DNA from: Dictyophora rubrovolvata
Taxonomy: Eukaryota; Basidiomycota; Agaricomycetes; Phallales; Phallaceae
Direction: 5' to 3'
DNA length: 64,000 nucleotides
Assembly (NCBI GenBank): GCA_029959195.1
Contig: CP114119.1
Span: 2,976,001 to 3,040,000 of the forward strand
Positions 34,789 to 46,189 of this stretch are shown here, in pieces; position 1 is the stretch's first letter, and every line of letters starts with the position of its first letter. A model generated the notes under the pieces. That model was not told the origin of the DNA. It made no database searches and saw nothing but the letters and a program-made list of their open reading frames with translations. A program made the position numbers and the translations under genes.

Positions 34789-36375
34789 TTAATGGGAGAG
34801 ATCTACAACAGGCAGACGCGGAATGTGGGGAATGGTTTGATTCGGAGGGAGAGTAGCATAATAGCTGGGAGGTTCAGATATCTCAGTTGGTGCATGGTAG
34901 GCGGCGATCGAAGGTGATGCACTTCTGCCACCGAGCCGGCTGTGATGATCGTTCTCTCCGTTTCCGAATACTGAACCCCGTCGATAAGAGACACTATCTG
35001 AAGATTGCACCTGCATTGCGTCTTCTTCCACGGACGGTGGAAAGTGTATACTGGCAATATTTGAAGGTGGTTGTCCCACTGCCACTGGCACAACAAAGGG
35101 AGTTACATCGTAAATTCCGGCGTGGTTCCCCTGAGTTCTTCGCCTCTTTTGATTGCGCACGGAGCGGATGATTAAAAAAGCACCAAAAACAACGCATACA
35201 ACTCCTAGTATGCTTCCTAGGGTTGCACCAACCAAGACGGTGTTAGGAGATTGCGATTTGTTGGCTATCTGTGATACGGGGCCACCGTTGGAAATACTCG
35301 TTATAACGACTGTTGGACCCAGTATGGTTGAATTAGGCGACACTAGTAATATCTTCAGCGAGAACTGGGGAGTGTTCTATGACGAGATGATACGAACTGT
35401 CATTGAAAGCAACCTCCATTGCGCTATCTGACGGCCATACGTCGTCTATCTGTCAAGAAGTTAAATTGATAGTCATCTTATCGGCGAGAGCCTTACTGAT
35501 ATATTGCCGATAAAGGCCCATCCTGGAATCACTGCTTTAATTCTAGTAGGCAGCGGAGAGTGTAAGGCCCTAACAATGTCAAGCGTTTTCTAAGTATCAA
35601 ATTGAGCAAATTGGATAAACAGACTTACGAAGTTGTGATGAATGGCTTCACCTCAGGGTCGTCCTGAAAGACAGCCTGAGTGTCATTTGATATAGTACAG
35701 TTGTTCGTCATCAGCCACTCTCCCCATCTAAAAGACCCCATTTTTTTTGCATTTCGTAATAGCCATTGGAATAATATCAAAATTAACCCACGTTGGCTGA
35801 GAAAAAATGATCCCATCTGGGTTACACAATACCCACGCACTCAATAAACTGAAGATGATGGTATTGCAGAGGCAGCCGTCTTGTTTGTCAACGGGAAAAA
35901 CGCCATTTAAAGCAGTGTCTGATGTAAATTCTACCTGATAATTCAAAATAAAATAAAGAAGAAGAGTAGAGCATGAAGATACCGAAGTTACAGTTTGACG
36001 TCAACTGTTCAACCACTGCTCTTAGGGTTCAGGTCATTATGGCTGATTGCAAAAATGAAGTAATCACCTTGACAGGGGGTTTGACCTTCAGAGTTGAATG
36101 TCTTAAAATATGCGAATAGTCAGATCATAAGAGCTTGATAAAGTTCCATAGCACATGCACACCCAGTTGTAATTAGTCCCGTCCGAATTGCTGCAGTTCA
36201 TATTCGACCATATTGAAGGCTGGATATTATGAGTTGGATGGATACAGTAATCACACTCTCGAACCTAGTAAGCACCTACAAAGTTGGGTGGTGTAACAGC
36301 CTGCGCAAGGTATCGAAGAACGGATGCATAGATCACAACAAGTAGAGGCAAGGGAGAAGCTCTTAAGGGCTTCAT
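34789..36375 (-). CDS. secreted/surface single-pass membrane protein (basidiomycete family)
   Basis: The start at 36375 gives a clear signal peptide (MKPLRASPLPLLVVIYASVL, cleavage probably near AQA). Short Cys-bearing exons follow: QPSIWSNMNCSNSDGTNYNW plus VCMCYGT; CLCNTIIFSLLSAW; FRWGEWLMTNNCTISND; and RIKAVIPGWAFIGNIS. The last exon carries one membrane helix, VGATLGSILGVVCVVFGAFL, followed by a basic stop-transfer stretch (RSVRNQKRRR) and a cytosolic Ser/Pro-rich tail ending at 34789. This layout (signal peptide, CxCN ectodomain, WAF strand, one helix, disordered tail) is a widespread but uncharacterised basidiomycete type. A surface or wall-associated role is inferred from topology only. 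Exact small-exon borders in 35.6-36.2 kb are uncertain. Confidence 0.72.
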
Positions 36376-37659
36376 AGATGTACGCTGATAGTAGTCCTTG
36401 CCTTTTATGATCACATCTTTAACCACTTCTTATAGTTGCATCGCGTGTGATAATTTAGAGCCTGGCACATGAGATCAGATTCTAATGCTGTCATCAACGA
36501 TCGACTCAAAAAGGCTTACCAGCTAAATTTACGAGATAAGTAACGAAGGCGCGCTCTGTCAGGCAATTGTAATATCTAGCCTATTCATGCTGTTCCAGAA
36601 CCAAGGAGGTTTGATTCCAATTCAATAAAGAACCCCCGTTTCACCTTGTTGAAATGAAGGCCGCAGTGGCAGGCATCGCAGCACGGTAATATAAATCAAC
36701 ATCATGGGAAGCTCGATTCCATATTTTACAGGTTTGCCAGACAGATACCCCTAAGTTGCGGCGTGCGATGATATAGGACAGAATGCAATGTGCATGACAT
36801 GACTGTCCTTGACCAATGACAAAAAGATCCGAGATTCGTCACGTGGAGGTACAGCAGCTAAGATGTCGAAGGATATTACAGTGCACTGACAACAATGGAG
36901 TCCGTAAGCATAAAAGTTCCGCAATTATTTACATATCACAAGGGATTTCCCAAATGCAATGCTGATCGCGCTGGAAATGCCTTCAAGGACAAGCCAAAGG
37001 CTCTGAAAGGCAGTAAACCCTAAGGAGCCATAGCACAGGGTCGGTGCTTGGAGCTCCAAGCTTAAACATCTTCCTTCAAGGATGGAAAAGGGGCAAAGGA
37101 GAGCTAGTAGTCTCGACTTTCCGGTTCCAATGAGCCTCGGTCCGTTTCGCAAAGACTTCCGATATTAAACTCCGAACGAACGGCATATGCCGGTCCCTGG
37201 TTCTTTTCCACTGCCTAAGCTTAGTTCAAACTTTGACATAAGAAATCGCACAATTTTTTTATTGCAATAACAGGGGATCCGGATAAACCGGGTAATGAAT
37301 ATATGGTCTAATTTCTTCGGAATCTCGTCGAATACACAGTCCGAAACGACCCGCCCATCGACATGTTAACGAAGTCAACATTAGCAAGAAGCACTGTGTT
37401 TCATTCACCGTTTATTTGACCACCCTAGACCAGCGGACGGTACAATATCACGTCAGGCTTGCCGCTTCGATAACCTGTACGACATTTACAGGGCAACTTA
37501 TCCCGCTGCAAAGAGAAAGAACTAGCTGAGGCCACTGCTTCTCTAACTAACCAATAACCAACGGTAAAAATCATCGTTATGATATATTTTTCTGTTTTGG
37601 GATTTTGAATGAGCCATTGGGGAAGGGTTTGCACAAGAGGACTTCCGTCCTCGTAACCA
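36376..37659. other. intergenic region
   Basis: No gene is supported. Frames at 36925-37152 (-) and 37425-37634 (-) have hydrophobic stretches but no family motif and no splice partners. The region includes the promoter of the membrane-protein gene and the 3' end of copy D. Confidence 0.5.
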
Positions 37660-39372
37660 CTAATCCCGAGTCAACCCAGTTTCTGCATCCAAAACGAATT
37701 CATCATCAGCACTATCCGACGCTATATCGTGATCTCCCATCTCCGCAATAATGGATCTGTGTATATATTGAAATACACTTCGTATTTGGATATTCGGCAG
37801 CGTCAGGTTCGTAGCTTCGATTTCTGCGGAATTTTGGCGGCGGAGATTCAGAGTAAAATCAGCAAGCAGAAGGCCTGAAAAACTTTTTGATGTCAAGTAC
37901 AACGCATAATCGGAATAAAAACAAGGGTAATATTGTATCTTACGTTTGTTGGAAAGTGGCCAAATCGTTTACAATTGGGATCTAAGAATAGGTAAGCTCA
38001 ATTAGTAATTTCAATTTCAATTTTCGAAGAAAAATTCTGATGTACCTCATCTACAAACTAAATTTAAATGTTAGAGACATAACGGGGTCGTTTAGGTGGT
38101 TATATGGGTCTTACCTGATCCAGTATTGTGAAGGTGATGGTGGTGATGCTCACAAAACTACAAGACTCGGGGAGATAAGATAGTGTCTAGCAGAGGATTT
38201 TTGAACACCGAGTACGCACCAAAACCTTGATACGACTAAAAATATTTATTAGACGCAGTGTCAGGAAGACATTGATAGAAACATACTTTGTCTCAATAGT
38301 ATGGAAACCAAGTCATTGGTACTGTGGATACCCGTTTCACGCTTCAATCTCCATGTTCCCCAAACCTTGAAAAGACACACGCAAAAAACAACAAAATCAG
38401 TACAGACAGTACAAATATTTGCTATCAAAGCGTTTAAAAAAATTTCGCCTAAATTGACAGCACGAGTCCAAAATAGGTATGATGGTAGTAACACTGAGCT
38501 GGACGTACCGCTCAAGCTCGGACTGGATCACGGGGACTTGATTAAATTGGACTGAACATAAATTGTCCACTTACTTCTCAATGCATCCATTGAATGCTAT
38601 CGTTCCTAAAACTGAGCGTGAGATCATTGAGTTTATTGTCGCATGCCAGTTAATTCTCACCAAAAAGGTTCGAAACAAACCCTCCCAAAAGTATAATGAT
38701 TAAAAGTCCAGCTACCGCTTTATTCCCTTGGCACAGTGAATACGCCCGAATAACTAATAAGCCTAAAACGAGCTGCAGGTTTTACCAAACACTTCTACGG
38801 GTTGCGGAGTACCGACCTTGGATACCGATATATACAACAACAGACAAGGTGTTGGCTATATCAACGACGACATTACACAAGCTTTTGGCTCTGCTTAGTC
38901 CTCTGAGCTCTTTATATTTGCTGGATTTTACCTTCCTGGCTGTAAAAGATCAGAAGTGGTCAGCAGTGTTCGCAGACAGTGGGAGTGATCGGCTCACGGG
39001 TACAAAGAGTAGCCAAAAGTTGAGACCTTGGAGAACTAAATTCCCGTATCTTGTAAAAATGTAAAGAATGGTCGGAAAACTGAAACGCTTGGACCACATA
39101 TATTCTGTTTCTTGTGCGATAACCAGTACGGTGGTGTAAAGAAGGAGCGCTAAAATGTAATTTCTTGTCATTGAGCTCTGATGCATTTTTGATGCACACG
39201 TTTAAACAAAGGGGCTTACTTAGGGTGCCAACGGAAATAAGAATGTTGACATAACTAACATTCAAGAGTTTAATGAGTACATAATAGCGATCGAGGTAGA
39301 AACATACTTTTGATATGTTACTTGAATGATTTCAGAAGCCGTGAGAGTGGTATTATTGATTGTGGAATTCAT
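37660..39372 (-). CDS. DUF6533-like multi-pass membrane protein, copy D
   Basis: The start at 39372 gives MNSTINNTTLTASEIIQVTY, splicing at CAAAA|GTATGT into NYVNILISVGTL. The next exons read LLLYTTVLVIAQETEYMWSK, FTRYGNLVLQGLNFWLLFVP, CNVVVDIANTLSVVVYIGIQ, VIRAYSLCQGNKAVAGLLII, VVFCVCLFKVWGTWRLKRET, FVSITTITFTILDQ, IPIVNDLATFQQT and the last exon LLLADFTLNLRRQNSAEIEA...SVFQYIHRSIIAEMG. The stop is at 37660. Every conserved block of copies A and B is present and in order, so this is the best-preserved copy. It lies about 8.5 kb from the other copies, with three unrelated genes between. Several membrane helices are evident; function is unknown. Confidence 0.78.
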
Positions 39373-39572
39373 TCTCGCGAGCAACAGCGAAATGTTTAAA
39401 GAGTGTAAGTACCGTTTACTTGACAAGAGCCTGAAGATATAATCTTCACATTAAATGCTAATAGGAGGATATCTTTTATCATTGGCATGAGTGGCTTACA
39501 TAGACTATAGTTGTTTCGAAATCAAAGAAGGCAATCTGAATCAATGATTTCAAGGCAGTGGGTTGCGAGGTA

Positions 39573-40036
39573 AGTGAATGTTCACGATTCCTACAATCAA
39601 TCGTACACAAGTGTGTGGGCTTTGGAAGAGAAGAAAGAGTTAATGTTTTATTCGGCAAAACATGTTACTGCTCGGATACCCATCGAAAATACACTTCCGG
39701 ACACTATCTCAGCATGTTTATCTGCAATAACTTCACTTCAGATGCCAATGCGCATGTCACATATGTTATATGAGCTATGGCTGACTGATGACTTAAGGTG
39801 AGAGAGTTCACTGTCACCGAGATAATTGTCCGTGCGTGATCATTTCGGCACAGCCAAGCAAGCCTCCTCTCTTTGTCTTTACCAATGCAGATAGTTCTAT
39901 CAATACATTCCTATTCCGTTTCTCTCATGATTCACGTATAAATGTTGATCAACCTTTAACTGGAAGGGACGTATCTCTTGAAGAAGATGAGTCATTAACT
40001 GTATCCAATCGACGCGTCTTGAAAGATTTTATTTAA
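39573..40036 (+). CDS. possible two-exon coding piece, unrecognised
   Basis: Two neighbouring frames look protein-like: EEKKELMFYSAKHVTARIPI...LPDTISACLSAITSLQ (39.57-39.80 kb) and QPSKPPLFVFTNADSSINTF with SRINVDQPL (39.84-40.04 kb). The alternation of hydrophobic strands is loosely like the sliding-clamp fold of Rad9-type proteins, but I could not join the two in a single phase and the resemblance is weak. They may be part of an intron-rich gene or a relic. Confidence 0.22.
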
Positions 40037-40125
40037 TATTCTCGAAAAGTAAGAGATAATTCACCCTTGTGTTTTCGGACACAACCTATCCGCATGGCCC
40101 TGTAGAATGCAGTCCTGCACATCAA

Positions 40126-40689
40126 TCAAACCCCACAGTCACGATGAGAAGGGACGAACCAGACTGATTTCGTGGCTGAAGGAGATCCACCATTTGATCG
40201 TGATACACCAATTTGTTTTAAAAATAGGCAACGAGTTCGCGATAATGTCGGAGACAACGGGTAACCATTGATACTGAGCACTTGTTGATTCGTTAAGGTG
40301 GATGAGGTGACGTCCGTCTCTTTACAGGATTTGCCAGTATGTTTGGGATTCTTCCGCCATGATTGATATTGAGATGGGGCTGGTGATTTACCCGTCAACA
40401 TGTCCACAGGTAGATCATTAAAATGACAAGTTGGTGTCCTAAAGAAATACCAACCATCCTTGAAAGAAGACGATCCTTGCGACCACCGTAGAGTAAATAA
40501 ATGGGAAGAATAATTCAGGACCAAGTCTCGAAAATCTACACACGCCTGAGTTATATCATTATACACACGTCTATTGTAGGTCTGACTCACCTTTTCCGTC
40601 AATACGGACACCGCTATTTGAGATATGGAGTGTTCTGATTCGAAGCTGTCAAAACGACGTGGTGTTCGGCGCGTTTCCTTCATCCCCAC
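40126..40689 (-). CDS. unrecognised open frame of 187 codons
   Basis: The frame starts MGMKETRRTPRRFDSFESEH and contains VYNDITQACVDFRDLVLNYS and DGWYFFRTPTCHFNDLP. It ends at 40126. The first half looks coding (helical, balanced composition), and upstream sequence at 40.69-40.78 kb gives DDLLDDAAVRKEDELRKV in the same direction, possibly an earlier part of the same gene. The second half is Ser/Thr/Pro-rich. No known domain is seen, and no signal or membrane segment. Confidence 0.35.
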   Translation of the reverse strand: MGMKETRRTPRRFDSFESEHSISQIAVSVLTEKVSQTYNRRVYNDITQACVDFRDLVLNYSSHLFTLRWSQGSSSFKDGWYFFRTPTCHFNDLPVDMLTGKSPAPSQYQSWRKNPKHTGKSCKETDVTSSTLTNQQVLSINGYPLSPTLSRTRCLFLKQIGVSRSNGGSPSATKSVWFVPSHRDCGV

Positions 40690-40837
40690 TCTTTTTCACA
40701 CTTTGCGGAGTTCATCCTCCTTCCTAACCGCAGCGTCATCAAGTAAATCATCCAAGCTTGAAGCAGTTGTGACAGCAGCGACTTTTCACCAGATGCCTGG
40801 ACATTTATTCAATATTGACAAAAATGTTTTTCCCTAG

Positions 40838-41719
40838 ATGTCAACTTACCAAGATGGTCTGTATTGAATGTTCTTTACTTCAGCTCATGAATACCGCATG
40901 GCTGACGACGTTGATGATGGTGTTTGTATGTAACTCGTCAATGATGTTTCCTTTAACGAATTTTTAATGATGATTATGAATAAGAGTGGAGTAAATTTCC
41001 AAAACAAAAAAAACAAAAGGATGTCACGCCAAGGTGCACCGCGTCAGGCTGGAGCGACGAGCGTGCTCAAGGACCTATCACACGTGACATGTTTTCGACA
41101 TCCTGAAGAAGGGGAGGGAATGCTGAAGAAATAAAAGAGGAAAATCTTGCATATCGGAAACATGAAGCTCTGAGCTCGCGATGTACGTTGGCCTACGTCA
41201 TGTCATTTAGGAATTAACGCAAAATAGTTCAATAAGAGCGTAGCCCTGATTCAGATGCAACAAAGGTTGAGGCAGGTTGATTGGCACCATTTTCTCGGAG
41301 ACTTTCACGATTGAACCTCCGTGCTTAGGAATTGTACCGTTCAAACATCATGGCGGCGAATGGTGTGTCATGGAATTTGAACCGGGAATAAACTGGCCTG
41401 CAAAGCTGCGTCTGAAACAAGGCTGGGAGTATTAGGTATGTACCACACGTTCCTCGGAATGAAAAATGAATGCGCTAATCTTATAGCATAAACCCTGATC
41501 AAAAGACTCCTCTTCCTGGGCCATGTTGATTACAGGGACATGAGGGTGGACAAGAAATCAATACATGAAGAAATGTAAACACAATTCTTGAACCTTTAAT
41601 TTAATAATCTGGTTTAATGATCTAGATAAACTTACCCTTTAAGATTGACACGGGTGATCGTTAACTAGGTGAATACTGTTGGACTCCAATAAATACAACC
41701 GCCCTCACACCATAGCGGT
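40838..41719. other. intergenic region
   Basis: No gene is supported on either strand. Short A-runs occur near 41,010. It includes the 3' side of the kinase-like gene. Confidence 0.5.
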
Positions 41720-42750
41720 TCAATAATCCCAGGGCTCCAAAACACGACCTTTAACCAAATTCTTGAATAATTTGCTTAACCAGTCGTCGTTGCAGCCGTC
41801 GATAAAATATAAATTGCCATCTGACTTCCGACATAGATCGAAGTCGACCAATCTCCAACGATGCACATGCCCATGATTTGGGCATATCTTCCCCGAAGAC
41901 TCCGGTCCCAAATCGTCATTAGCTGACAGGATATTGCTCCATCGAATGTCCAATGGCTCTATACCCAAACGAGCCATGTCATTAAATAGCTCATAAACGT
42001 CATCCCTATACGAATCTTAGCTCATATCGAGGTTGAGAAAGAATATACATAGCGCACTTGATAGTAGGATCAAGGGGCTCCCCAACTGGAATATTTCCAC
42101 CTAACTTCTCCAAGACAAGTATTGAAAGTACGGGACCTTGGCCAGGTAAGTCTCTCTCATACTTTACTTCGTTAACGACCGGACCTTTATAATTAACTTC
42201 ATCTTCAGACTCTTCTTCATCTCCGGACTCATCAGAGCCAGAGCCCCACGTCAATACGTGATGGCCATCCTGTAGTCGCGTCTGGAAGAACCCATAACAT
42301 CGAGGGACTGATACACCTTGCAGCTGCTCAAGTTCTTCGTAAAACCAAGCCTCCTGAGCCATGCCTCCCGACTTCTTCCGTTGTGAGACTTTCACTACTA
42401 ATCTCGGCAGCTCAACATCTGTTCCCATCACAGTTACGTCGTGAACTGAACCGACTCTGCCTTCTCCAAGTTGTTCGCCTAGATATAGCGTAAGATGTTG
42501 ATCGCCAGGTGGAGGCAAATTTGATGGCGGGCGAGATGGGATACCATCCGGTCTCATAAAGCAATCGGCTTTAATTGAGACGTGATGTCCTGGTTTGACA
42601 GTTCCTCTGTGAAAAGTCTGTGCGCAAGATGCTCCATTCTCGGAGACGAGACCGTGGACGGTGAGTGAGGAAAACGCGTTGAGAGGCTATAGACGTTTAG
42701 TCATTTATCATAGGACTGTCGAAGCTCACACTCACTGCAGTACATTTCAT
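41720..42750 (-). CDS. protein kinase-like protein (fungal-specific type)
   Basis: A 15-nt first exon (42736-42750, MKCTA) splices to PLNAFSSLTVHGLVSENGAS. The body has a kinase N-lobe pattern, LYLGEQLGEGRVGSVHDVTV (glycine-rich loop) and LPRLVVKVSQRKK (candidate ATP-binding Lys in VVKV), then EAWFYEELEQLQGVSVPRCY (helix C and hinge-like segment). An acidic insert (GSDESGDEEESEDE) follows. After an intron at about 42,042-41,999 the C-lobe gives DVYELFNDMARLGIEPLDIR, WSNIL and WRLVDFDLC, where the HxD of true kinases is replaced by DIRWSN and DFG by DFD. It ends at 41720. This resembles the short kinase-like proteins expanded in Agaricomycetes. Catalysis is doubtful because HRD is not canonical. 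Confidence 0.65.
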
Positions 42751-43454
42751 CCTAAGAACTGTGCAGAAAGGACCAGTGCCTAACGCAGTCGTAACGACGC
42801 TCGCAGTTTGGATTCATGGAAACAATCGTCCATGGGCGCTAAGTATATGTCACAGTAGAGATTTTTATGACAAAAGCTTGTTCTGGTAGGATAAGGCAGT
42901 TTCTGAAGACCAATGGAAAGTTCAGTAGCTTTCAAGACACCTGGAATGACGGGGACGAGTGACGTTATGACAAATGGTTAATGGCTAACGCTACATGAGA
43001 CTGCCGCTTGCGGTGGGACACGTTCACAACGGGCCGCGGCGCTTCACTTGAACGCTCGTCGTGTTTTGAGTTCTGACCAGTGTCAGGGTTTATATCAGTG
43101 AGTGACTCTCCCCCTCTTCAGGTTGTTTGTATGGAGTTCAGTGTGAAATGACGATGAATTAAAAATTGTGTCGACTTGATCCTGAAACTTGACCAAGGCT
43201 TGACAGTACGTGGCACCGTACGCGTTACGGTAATACGCCAGTTGTGTCATTGTTTCATGCAGGTTTATTTGCGCGTTGTATTCAATATATTTGCAAGGAA
43301 ATGATTGTCGAATATTATATGTACACCCAAACAGACATATTTATTATGCAAACAATCCGGATTGAATTCTCAATCATTGCTTCCTGTCATTCGCGAGAAC
43401 AGTTTTGATACACTTTTCCAAGAGCATACAGGTAAAAGAACTTATATATACTCG
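42751..43454. other. intergenic region
   Basis: This holds the promoter side of the kinase-like gene and the 3' side of the MFS gene. No coding region is supported; the 130-codon plus-strand frame at 43305-43697 is mostly the complement of the transporter's last exons. Confidence 0.6.
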
Positions 43455-45296
43455 TCATACATATTGTTTTCCAAGCTGCTTGGCACGAAGATGTCTGCTC
43501 AAAGCAATCAGCGGTACGCCACCACCCAAAATCACAGTCTGAAGTTTTACAGTTCAAAAGACAGTCTCCAAGGCAGGGTTATTGAAATTTCACTCACGCC
43601 GCTAAACACAATCGCTTTGGTCCAGCTAGCTCCATCACCTACGAGAGCCCCGATGATGGGCGGACCTGTCAGGAACGCGATTGAGTTGAAAGCATAAGCG
43701 ATCCCAAGGCGTATCCTTCGTATTCATGCTGAGATCAATGAACAAAACGAGAAGAAAAAACATATGTACCCCAGTTCTTTTGGATGTTTGACGAACGATA
43801 CTATAGTCGGGGCGAATAGAGAAAGGACTGCAGACAGGTTCATCGTGAGTCACGAGTGTGAGAGAGAAAAACAGCAAGAGATGCTGTCTTACCTCCTCCG
43901 GAGAAAAACCCATAAAAAATGGCAAAAATAACGACGGCTGTGACGGTTTTGACAGCGAAAAGCGAAAAGATTATGACCCCAACTCCAAAACTGGAAACCA
44001 GGATGGCGTTTATGACTCCATACTTCTCCGCGAAAGCGTTGGGAATGATTCGCCCGAATGTCGAAGCGCCATTTTGAATGGTTAACTTAAGGACGAAGAT
44101 CAGAAACACTGTTAACTTTGAACAAAGACACAGGGATTACCGTATAGAACGCAAACGTCGATGGAAGACCGTGGAGAACGGTGTACAACTGAAGGTAAAA
44201 ATCTTGTACCTTAAATCAGCCTTCCGTCCTGAGACCTAATTTAAAATGAAGGCTTACACGGGAAAAATAGGCCCAGAGTCACAAATGATCCTCTAAAGTA
44301 ACCGGACATAATTGAAATCGCATTCTAGAAAAAAAAAATTGGGACTCTTACCCAATTGCCAGACCCAAAATGAACGGAACATCCGTCAAAATTTCTCTGA
44401 TGTTAGCTGGCTCAGTATCCTCAGCACCACTAGGGTGTTCTATTCGATCGCTCATCAGAACAACCGAGAACACCAGTAACCCCGTCGTTAAAATAGCAGC
44501 CGCCCTTACAGCAAAGCCGAATCCGGATTGTTGAAATAAGTTATTGAGCAAGATAGGATACGCGATTCCGCCAATTGATGATCCTGAGGAATGATATTTT
44601 GAGTAAAGCTGAGAGAGAGAGAGAGAAGCCAGGAGCGAACCTGTAATTATAATCCCCATTGCCATAGCTCGCCGATTTTTCCAATGTTGCCCTTGGACTG
44701 TCATAGACGGTATATACAACAATCCCGAGCCTACTCCCATTCCAACACCTTGAGTCAAGAAGAGTTGATAGTACCGATTGATGTGGGCTAGAGATAACAT
44801 ATAAAAACTACGGAACCAACATTAGTGTCTAATTACTTGGAGGTGGGCAGAAAAAAACCATGCCTGATGAGATAAATTGCAGCTCCTAAAATGACAACTT
44901 TCTTGAAATGCCCTTTATCAACTAGACGACCAGCCGGAAGACCCATCATCACAAAAAAGAACAGCTGGACGGATCCAATCCAACTAATGTCTGACGACGA
45001 AGCCGTTCCCGCACGGACGTATAGATCTTGGTAGACACCAAAGGATGATATATGACCGAATGTGCAAAATAATGCCAACCAGCTATTGTTGTATTGCTTA
45101 GTTATTCGGGGGAAATTTCCACGAGTATAACATGCTAAGAAAAGTCTCACCCTCCCAGTAAAGTACACCATGCTTTCGTACCCCCATCTTTCGGAGAAAG
45201 TTGTTTTAGAAGCTGCTCTCGGGCTTTTATATATTCAGGCGACGACGTATCCAAAACGAAAGCGTCAGAATCCCAGGTGGCCAATTTTGAATACAT
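43455..45296 (-). CDS. MFS transporter, monocarboxylate-porter type
   Basis: This is a twelve-helix major facilitator of the fungal monocarboxylate (MCT/SLC16-like) group, plasma-membrane or vacuolar. The start at 45296 gives MYSKLATWDSDAFVLDTSSP and the family start of helix 1, KDGGTKAWCTLLGGWLALF, across an intron. Then come FGVYQDLYVR, ISWIGSVQLFFFVMMGLPAG, RLVDKGHFKKVV, MGVGSGLLYIPSMTVQGQHW with RRAMAMGIIITG, SSIGGIAYPILLNNL, LTIQNGASTFGRIIPNAFAE, FYGFFSGG and AYAFNSIAFLTGPPIIGALV. The last exon (VILGGGVPLIALSRHLRAKQ) stops at 43455. The substrate is not predictable; fungal members carry monocarboxylates, riboflavin or secondary metabolites. Confidence 0.88.
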
Positions 45297-46189
45297 GAGC
45301 ACGGAGGGGGAGAGAAGAAAAAACTGAATTAGCAGTTGACAAGCTCAAACTGAAAAAAACACGCGCGAACACCCGAAATTCTATCGATACACCTGACTAG
45401 CCTACCTTGCGATCGTATAGCCTTCAATTTGATGGAAATTGCAGTCGGAGCGCCCTTTGAGCTGATAGTTTGATGAATGAAATAGCCCGAAAGGGTTAAG
45501 CTTCTCCGCATATACGTATGTGGCACGCACCAGTCGGTTCGGTCGACGCAAACTGCCAAGCCGTCCTACAAGGTTCCCAAATTGGAACAGAAACTAAGCA
45601 GGGCTTCATCGATGAGAAAGATAGAAAACAGAAGCCAATAAACAACGACGGATCCATGACTGCTACACATGGCTGGCCGCGGGAACATGAACGGTATCGT
45701 GTATCGTGTATGTTCGGTAAGTATTGATTATGTGCGTATCTCGAACTTCCAAGTTGATCGGAAATCCCTGAAGGGAGTTGTAAGAAAGTCAGGGTCGTGA
45801 CCGCGGAAGCTGCGAATGATATCAACGCATGCGATCTGAGATTTAGAAGACAATGACCACCCTTTCTGACTCATATTTGATGAACAATAGTTTCGCTTCT
45901 CAATTACCCTCATTGCACATGGTTCAAATTCACAAAGCCATCCAAACAAATTAACTTCGGAGGATTCGGAAAACATATGTTACTCACGATATACATCTGA
46001 CGTCGGCTAAAATTCGATGGCACGGTGGCTTCTCGCCTGGGTCAGTATCTCGAATGCAAAAGAACAAGAGGCAAGCTAAGGAAATGGGCTAACTTCCTTG
46101 GATTGTTCGGATCCCGAGGTTCGTACCTATAAATATTCCATCGAAAAAAAAATAATAACATGCAAATTAAACTCCATAATTATATAACT
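45297..46189. other. intergenic region, nothing recognised
   Basis: Open frames on the minus strand (45496-45825 and 45728-45976) have no motif and unclear splicing. The region lies upstream of the monocarboxylate-type transporter and downstream of the UBE2O gene. Confidence 0.5.

Noticed and set aside
39573-40036. Rad9-like checkpoint clamp protein
   Set aside because: Only a loose strand pattern; the two frames do not join in phase and no diagnostic residue was found, so it is listed as unrecognised.
45217-45230. TATATAAAAG as promoter of the monocarboxylate-type transporter
   Set aside because: It falls inside the reading frame (SPEYIKAREQ), which continues into the conserved start of helix 1, so it is coding.
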